From Glossina fuscipes (Eukaryota > Arthropoda > Insecta > Diptera > Glossinidae): DNA of 64,000 bases. Below, piece by piece: positions 59,308 to 64,000 of this stretch. The stretch spans positions 2,647,263 through 2,711,262 of the forward strand of contig NW_023998426.1 of assembly GCF_014805625.2 (NCBI RefSeq), read 5' to 3'. Both the position numbers and the translations under genes were made by a program. Each line of letters opens with the position of its first letter. Positions within the stretch are counted from its first letter, which is position 1. Under the pieces are notes generated by a model. The model was not told the origin of the DNA and did not search any database. It saw nothing but the letters and a program-made list of their open reading frames with translations.

Positions 59308-59938
59308 CTAGGACGAGGAATAGTTCCCCAAAGCATAGGCAATTCCTTGGTCCGTAGGACGTTTCCTATCGCCAATTCCCGACGTAGCAAAGTCAACAAG
59401 CCGAGTACAATCACACACAATCTCCTGGAATGTTCTGTTACCTTGATTAGCAAGCAACAGGTCTCTCTTTATATGACGAATTTTCTTCGTCAATACTCTT
59501 CTTCTGCCGACAACTGCGAATCGTAGCTCTTGGTAAGAAAGTGGAAAGAAAATTTAAGATAAATTCTTTAATGTTTATCATGGAGTACACATGGGTCATC
59601 GAAGAATTCTGCATTAAATAAATTGCATTATATTTCGGCAAATAGAAAATCCCTCGATATCATTTCTTATGAACTGAATATTTGCAAAATAGGCTAAAGC
59701 TATGTTATCTTAAGTTACCGTTTGGAGGCCCGCAAAGAAAGAGTCGCGCCTTACACGGACCGAATGTGGCTTTGTTTGCTGATTTTCTTCCATTCTTCAT
59801 TTTCAATTTTGTCATACCTTGACTCTCTTTGCTGCTGTCGATGCCTATAGACACAGATGAATTTGATGAGACTTCAACTACTCCATTGGCAAGACTTAAA
59901 AAATATGCATTAAACATTGCGTAAACTACAGGTAGCAT
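59308..59938 (-). CDS. Candidate two-exon gene convergent with mge
   Basis: Exon a (59938-59818) starts at an ATG and encodes 40 residues, beginning with a fairly hydrophobic MLPVVYAMFNAYFLSLANGV that could be a weak signal sequence. A strong donor CAAG|GTATGA follows. The intron (59817-59529, 289 bp) ends in a pyrimidine tract and ACCAAG. Exon b (59528-59308) continues in the same phase (split codon G|AG, Glu) for 72 more codons to a stop, total 113 residues. Exon b is protein-like: ELRFAVVGRRRVLTKKIRHI, LANQGNRTFQEIVCDCTRLV, TDQGIAYALGNYSSS. ATTAAA lies 22 nt past the stop. I recognise no family. Additional upstream exons are possible, and the acceptor AAG is less common than CAG/TAG. GRRR would also suit a peptide amidation/cleavage site, but that is speculative. 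Confidence 0.45.
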
Positions 59939-59940
59939 TC

Positions 59941-60270
59941 CTGGCCAGTACGAGATTCTGAATTGGTTTACTCACTATCCTCTGGAATTTTTTACCATTT
60001 CTCTGTGTCACAGAACACAACTTGAGACAAAAATATAAAACCTACCGCATCGGTTCACGATTCATTTACTACTTCGTATTTTTTTGCGAGTCAGCAAACC
60101 AACAACAAATGATTTACTGAGCTCGAGGCAAAATGGGTTCAATAGGTTTACGGTTCTCGTTATCAAGTTAGCTCACGTTACCAAACACACACTAACGATA
60201 GTTGTTTGAATCGATGGTACAAATATATAATTTTAAATCGTGAAAAATTCATATGTTATCGACTCACTAC
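59941..60270. other. Non-coding, nothing recognised
   Basis: No feature beyond possible upstream exon or 5' flank of the candidate minus-strand gene. Confidence 0.3.
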
Positions 60271-60281
60271 TCGTTAAAAGT

Positions 60282-60449
60282 ATTATTATTATTATGAAAT
60301 TAGCCAGAGAATAAATAAAGACAAAAGTCTTAAAGCACTAGCATCCAAGAGTTTCGGCTTTATTAAAAACTCTACCGCAATTGAGATTTAAAGCCACGAC
60401 CATTGGAGTTGCTAGTCGAGACTCTTATCTACTCGGCCACTCAGACGAA
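60282..60449 (-). mobile_element. SINE-A copy 3, with perfect TSD
   Basis: On the minus strand: head GTCTGAGTGGCCGAGTAGAT (A box TGGCCGAGTaga-TAAGAG, tRNA-Ser/Leu-like), CTCGACTAGCAACTCCAATG, decayed B box GTGGCTTTAAATCTC, GCGGTAGAGTTTTTAATAAA, GATGCTAGTGCTTTAAGACT, and an (AAT)n tail at its left end (60282-60294). The element is flanked by an identical 11-bp repeat TCGTTAAAAGT at 60271-60281 and 60450-60460. At 168 bp it is the longest copy in the window and defines the full unit. Confidence 0.88.
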
Positions 60450-60460
60450 TCGTTAAAAGT

Positions 60461-61471
60461 GATTCGATAATGAGAACTATCAACCAACAAGTGAAAACTA
60501 CGTTACAAGCTAGCTTGAAACTCGTCTCTCTTCAGAGCTAAAGAGCTCCAAGAAAGACGTCAAAGAAGTAGATTTTAAGAATATCTCCACTCGTTTATAT
60601 ATCTCGCATCTTCTTCTCGCCTCTTTCACGAGTTTCTGACTTTCTAAAAATGGATCGTTTCAACTCCTCCAAGCTATTGCTGAAAAGAATGAGACAAGTT
60701 CCCTTAGCCCTTAGTCACACATGATCGGAAACCTTTACAAGTACCTCGATACCGACAGAATCTCAAATAATTTTTGAAATAATTATACTGTTTAGAGGCA
60801 AATGTAGAGATAAACAGTAGAACAAATCCAAATCAAAGAATTGGAGTTTCAAAGCTTGGCTTAGCGCCTCCCAAGTTGGATAGCCTTCGATATTTGAGAT
60901 ATATAAAACATCCACAACTCTTAGTACACGATATGGTGTTATTGAGAAAACAGTGCTGCGACATGTAGAGTGCAGGTAAGTCGGATCGTATGAAAAGCAC
61001 ACTACTCTCACGAAAGTCCATCGAATATTTTAGAAGAGAATCGCTTTTCAATTTTAAAATGTATTTACTGGCAACTCATCGATTCCTTTCAATCCACAAC
61101 AGACATTAAAATGTCTCTGCTAAAACTCACGGTATGTCCGGAGTGTGCGAAACCGTTTCACTTACAGAAAGAATCAACCGCTAACGCTCAGCGGTCGTAA
61201 ATGTGGATGTTATCCCTTTTTTTGTCTTTTCCCCATTTTTTCTTTTTTTTGAAATTCTTTTAATGAATAAATCGTGTAAAAAAAAATTGATTTAAAGAAA
61301 ACTCATTGCCTCATTTATCCATAATTTGGAAAACGGGGTGCGTTTGTCTACCGTACATCAAGAATCTCTACAAGTTTTATATATAAAGACGATGGGTGTC
61401 TAAAAGTCGTCGTAAGCGCGTCTTCTTCTTTTCTTTTTCACTTCTTTTTCCACTTCTTTTGCACTCAAGTT
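60461..61471. other. Non-coding, nothing recognised
   Basis: Overlapping minus frames at 60763-61051 (for example PYRVLRVVDVLYISNIEGY) have no recognised domain. T-rich 61216-61250. Confidence 0.35.
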
Positions 61472-61571
61472 NNNNNNNNNNNNNNNNNNNNNNNNNNNNN
61501 NNNNNNNNNNNNNNNNNNNNNNNNNNNNNNNNNNNNNNNNNNNNNNNNNNNNNNNNNNNNNNNNNNNNNNN
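61472..61571. other. Assembly gap, 100 N
   Basis: Exactly 100 N. The 14 bases on its left (TTTGCACTCAAGTT, 61458-61471) are repeated as the first 14 bases on its right (61572-61585). This suggests that the flanking contigs overlap and the gap may be artificial. Confidence 0.98.
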
Positions 61572-62154
61572 TTTGCACTCAAGTTATTTAAAACCTCATT
61601 AGATATTTTGTAATTAATCATAGTTCTCTTGTCTTGCCAAACAAACAAAGAAATATTTTTTTTTTGTTTTTCTTTCTTTGCATTTTCCGTTTGTTTCAAC
61701 GCGCACAAGTCCGTACTTTGCATTTATGTTAATCTTATTAGATATGCAATTCAAAGTTTTGGCATCTGCTTGAAAAAAATCTCAAGTCATGCAAAGTTTC
61801 TTACTTAAAAAAAAAATCGTTAGCATATATTTAAGCCATTTTTTTACTCTTAATAAATTAACGAAAAAATATTCATAAGAAATTATGAATGTAAAAAAAA
61901 GATATATTCGGTGTTGTTCAATTGCTTTTGCACTAGACATTTTACATAGTAAGACATGAAGGGATCTTGTGACAAAGTAGAAACATGTAACCGCTTGATG
62001 CGGTTTTACTTCCATTTTTTATAGGCTGAGGTGATTTGCAACCATTTCGATTAGTAGCTGTTGCGAACAACAAGCGAAAGGCTGCAAATTTCGAGATATA
62101 CTTTTCGTTCAAAAATCGTTGAAGCTTCTTAAAAGTACCTTTCATATCCTACAC
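61572..62154. other. AT-rich non-coding stretch
   Basis: Short minus frames only. No feature recognised. Confidence 0.35.
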
Positions 62155-62290
62155 TACTTCTTTTTTTTTTTGTTTAATATGATCAACCACTCAGAGGCGT
62201 CCCCTATACGTGCAATACAGTGAGTGTTAGAAAAAAGTCGGGGAAAAGAAACAGTTAAAGAGCGGGCCGGAGTCTAGTAAGTGTTACGAC
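62155..62290 (-). mobile_element. SINE-B copy, A-tail end
   Basis: Reverse-strand order: ACTCCGGCCCGCTCTTTAAC, GACTTTTTTCTAACACTCAC, TGTATTGCACGTATAGGGG, CGCCTCTGAGTGGTTGATC, ATATTAAAC and an A-run (complement of T 62162-62171). It parallels the copy at 34590-34735 block for block. Like that copy, it is joined directly to a (GTCY)n-type repeat on its other side. Confidence 0.6.
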
Positions 62291-62299
62291 TTCAGCTAT

Positions 62300-62480
62300 T
62301 ATACCGATCGATTTCGAACTACTTTCTGTCCGTCTTGCATTATTGCTTTCAGCCTACAGGACGCAATTTTTGAGATATTTTGAAATTGTTCGACCACTTT
62401 CAACGTAAAGCTTTTTTTGTAAAAAACTCATTATATGAATAATTGTGATGTGACGTAGAATATATAAAGGCCGACCCGTT
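62300..62480 (+). repeat. (GTCY)n-family dispersed repeat
   Basis: TACCGATCGATTTCGAACTA, CTTTCTGTCCGTCTTGC, CAGCCTACAGGACGCAATTT, TTTGAGATATTTTGAAATTG, CGACCACTTTCAACG and AATATATAAAGGCCGACCCG keep the family order and match the copy at 23930-24180. Confidence 0.5.
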
Positions 62481-63215
62481 TCAAATAAATTTATTTCTTA
62501 ACTTTTTAATACTACCTTGAGTGCTGCTAATATGGGTTGTATCCATGCAGTTGTTTGTGTTACTTGTTGTTGTTGTAATAAAAAAGGGAAAACGTATCCT
62601 AAAGTAACTTCTCTGCCCACCCAATATTAATAGGTATCGAAATTCTAATTTTTCGTACTCTTTTATTTTTAGTATTTAATAAAGATTGTTGCTCAGAAAG
62701 GTTCGATCGGGGAAAAATATGATTTTACCTTACTGTTACTATTATTTTACCACGTTTTGTGGGATATCATTAAACGCAAAACTTCTGATCCTGAATAAGG
62801 ACACAAATATATAATGTAAGCTGTTGTTACTCCCGTAAAAATTATATCTTCTTAGTACATGAATGGTGAGTTTGGTCCAAAGTTAAGTAAGTTAAAACGA
62901 ATAATTACGAATTTCGTGAAAGTTCCATCACATAAGGTAGTACAAGTACAAGTTAATCTTTGTTGCCAGATAAAGATTTCTTTTTTTCGAAGAACATTTA
63001 TCCTGAGCGACCATTCAAAAAGTGATCTCGTCCAACTTTTCCACATTCATTTAGTGTATCAATATACTATTTTTAATATTAATATTTTATAAGCTTATAG
63101 TGTAATACAAGGAATGACCATAAAAGTAGTCCGATCCAATATAATATTTTCAATAGAATTCGTTCTGACATTTCGGCACAACTAAATTCATCAAAGTGTC
63201 TCGAATATTATGATC
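62481..63215. other. Non-coding, nothing recognised
   Basis: Includes TTGTTACTTGTTGTTGTTG (near 62556-62574) and overlapping plus/minus frames at 62852-63092 without recognised domains. Confidence 0.35.
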
Positions 63216-63310
63216 TGTAGATTGACGACAAATATACATGGACTCGCATCAGATATTTCAATCGATTCCGAAGGCAATTCTGAACTGGCCGTCTCTCAGT
63301 AATCGTTCTA
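63216..63310 (-). repeat. (GTCY)n-family core fragment
   Basis: GTAGATTGACGACAAATATA, ATGGACTCGCATCAGATATT and CAATCGATTCCGAAGGCAAT on the plus strand match, in reverse orientation and decayed, the order at 54985-55095. Confidence 0.3.
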
Positions 63311-63690
63311 AATATTGACTACATACGTGTTAGTTTAACATTTGCTTGCACAACAATGATATATAATATCCTTGATGTTCTTTTTGCATCCCACGCCCCT
63401 TTAAAAAAGCAGCCATAATTTCGCCAAGATCTTGTGAAGTATATTCAAAATTCGCTTTAAAGTAAGCAAAGCATTCTCGCATGGCTTTATTCTAAAATTT
63501 TCGAATATGTGATAACTAAAATAACAACAACAATAAAAAGAATGTTTTTATTTCAATGAGAGCAAACGAATATTAATAAGAATTCTTTAAAAGTTTGACA
63601 AGCAAACTGCATAGAGCACTCATTGGGGCATCACTATACAGATTATCTGTACCCATTAAGACAGTGGTCTTAATTAAAGCAATCAAAATA
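63311..63690. other. Non-coding, nothing recognised
   Basis: No supportable feature. Confidence 0.35.
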
Positions 63691-64000
63691 TATTTTTCTT
63701 CTTTTTGTCGACATAATTAAATAAATAACATATTCGAGGTCCACATAATCACACATTTGCGCACATATACGCACATATAAGGGAAATCATTAATATGTCT
63801 GTATATGTATTTATGTTTGTAGGTATGTATTTTTGCTTAATAGTATATAAAATACTTTACTGATTATTGTTGTTGCCGTATTCAAACTGTGAACAATGTG
63901 TGTGCGTTTGTGTGTGTGTGTGTGTGTGTATGTGTGTATGTGTGTATGGGTGTATGTGTGTGCACACTTTTAAGCTCATTAAAAAGTTTTTACGATTTTT
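63691..64000. repeat. Simple-repeat-rich end, (TG)n
   Basis: ATATGTA-type words from 63760 onward and a long imperfect (TG)n/(TGTA)n tract at 63897-63961. Same texture as the other repeat-rich host blocks. Confidence 0.6.

Overview
The window reads as AT-rich euchromatin from a higher dipteran, most likely a tephritid fruit fly or a relative. The grounds are spliced-style gene structure, dense (TA)n, (CA)n, (CATA)n and poly-A/poly-T tracts, fly-type mariner, piggyBac and non-LTR debris, tRNA-derived SINEs, and (GTCY)n-bearing dispersed repeats like those described in flies. The species call is inference. There is no bacterial gene layout, CRISPR array or rRNA. A 100-N assembly gap lies at 61472-61571.

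Only one well-supported host gene is visible: an intact intronless ORF at 58682-59113 (+) for TOM22, the mitochondrial import receptor subunit (fly maggie, mge). A candidate two-exon minus-strand gene (59308-59938) faces it. Its exon phases, splice sites and poly(A) signal agree, and the two 3' ends abut, so the pair looks like compact convergent genes. A third, weaker candidate (58156-58455, -) diverges from mge.

The remaining ~58 kb is intergenic or intronic. It alternates between two textures. Simple-repeat-rich, probably old host non-coding DNA lies at about 5.2-6.6, 18.7-19.4, 22.3-23.5, 26.1-27.0, 33.4-34.6, 36.5-38.5, 44.4-46.5 and 63.7-64 kb. Between these are transposon graveyards: seven mariner-type remnants (one, 17389-18712, bounded by recognisable inverted repeats), three piggyBac-like transposase remnants (10800-12150, 30558-31000, 49690-50060), three non-LTR reverse-transcriptase fragments (27487-27900, 29291-29730, 57470-57930), and several short dispersed families.

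The most informative structures are as follows. SINE-A is a tRNA-like short element in three copies, two with perfect target-site duplications; one copy sits inside the piggyBac-like transposase, giving a relative age. SINE-B is a second short family ending in CCCCTGAGTG plus an A-rich tail, with about seven copies. A set of (GTCY)n repeats with a hairpin-like core resembles mini-me/DINE-1 elements. A decamer-based minisatellite at 3.3-4.8 kb has a higher-order ~280 bp unit and is split by a mariner remnant. I found no convincing new multi-gene system.
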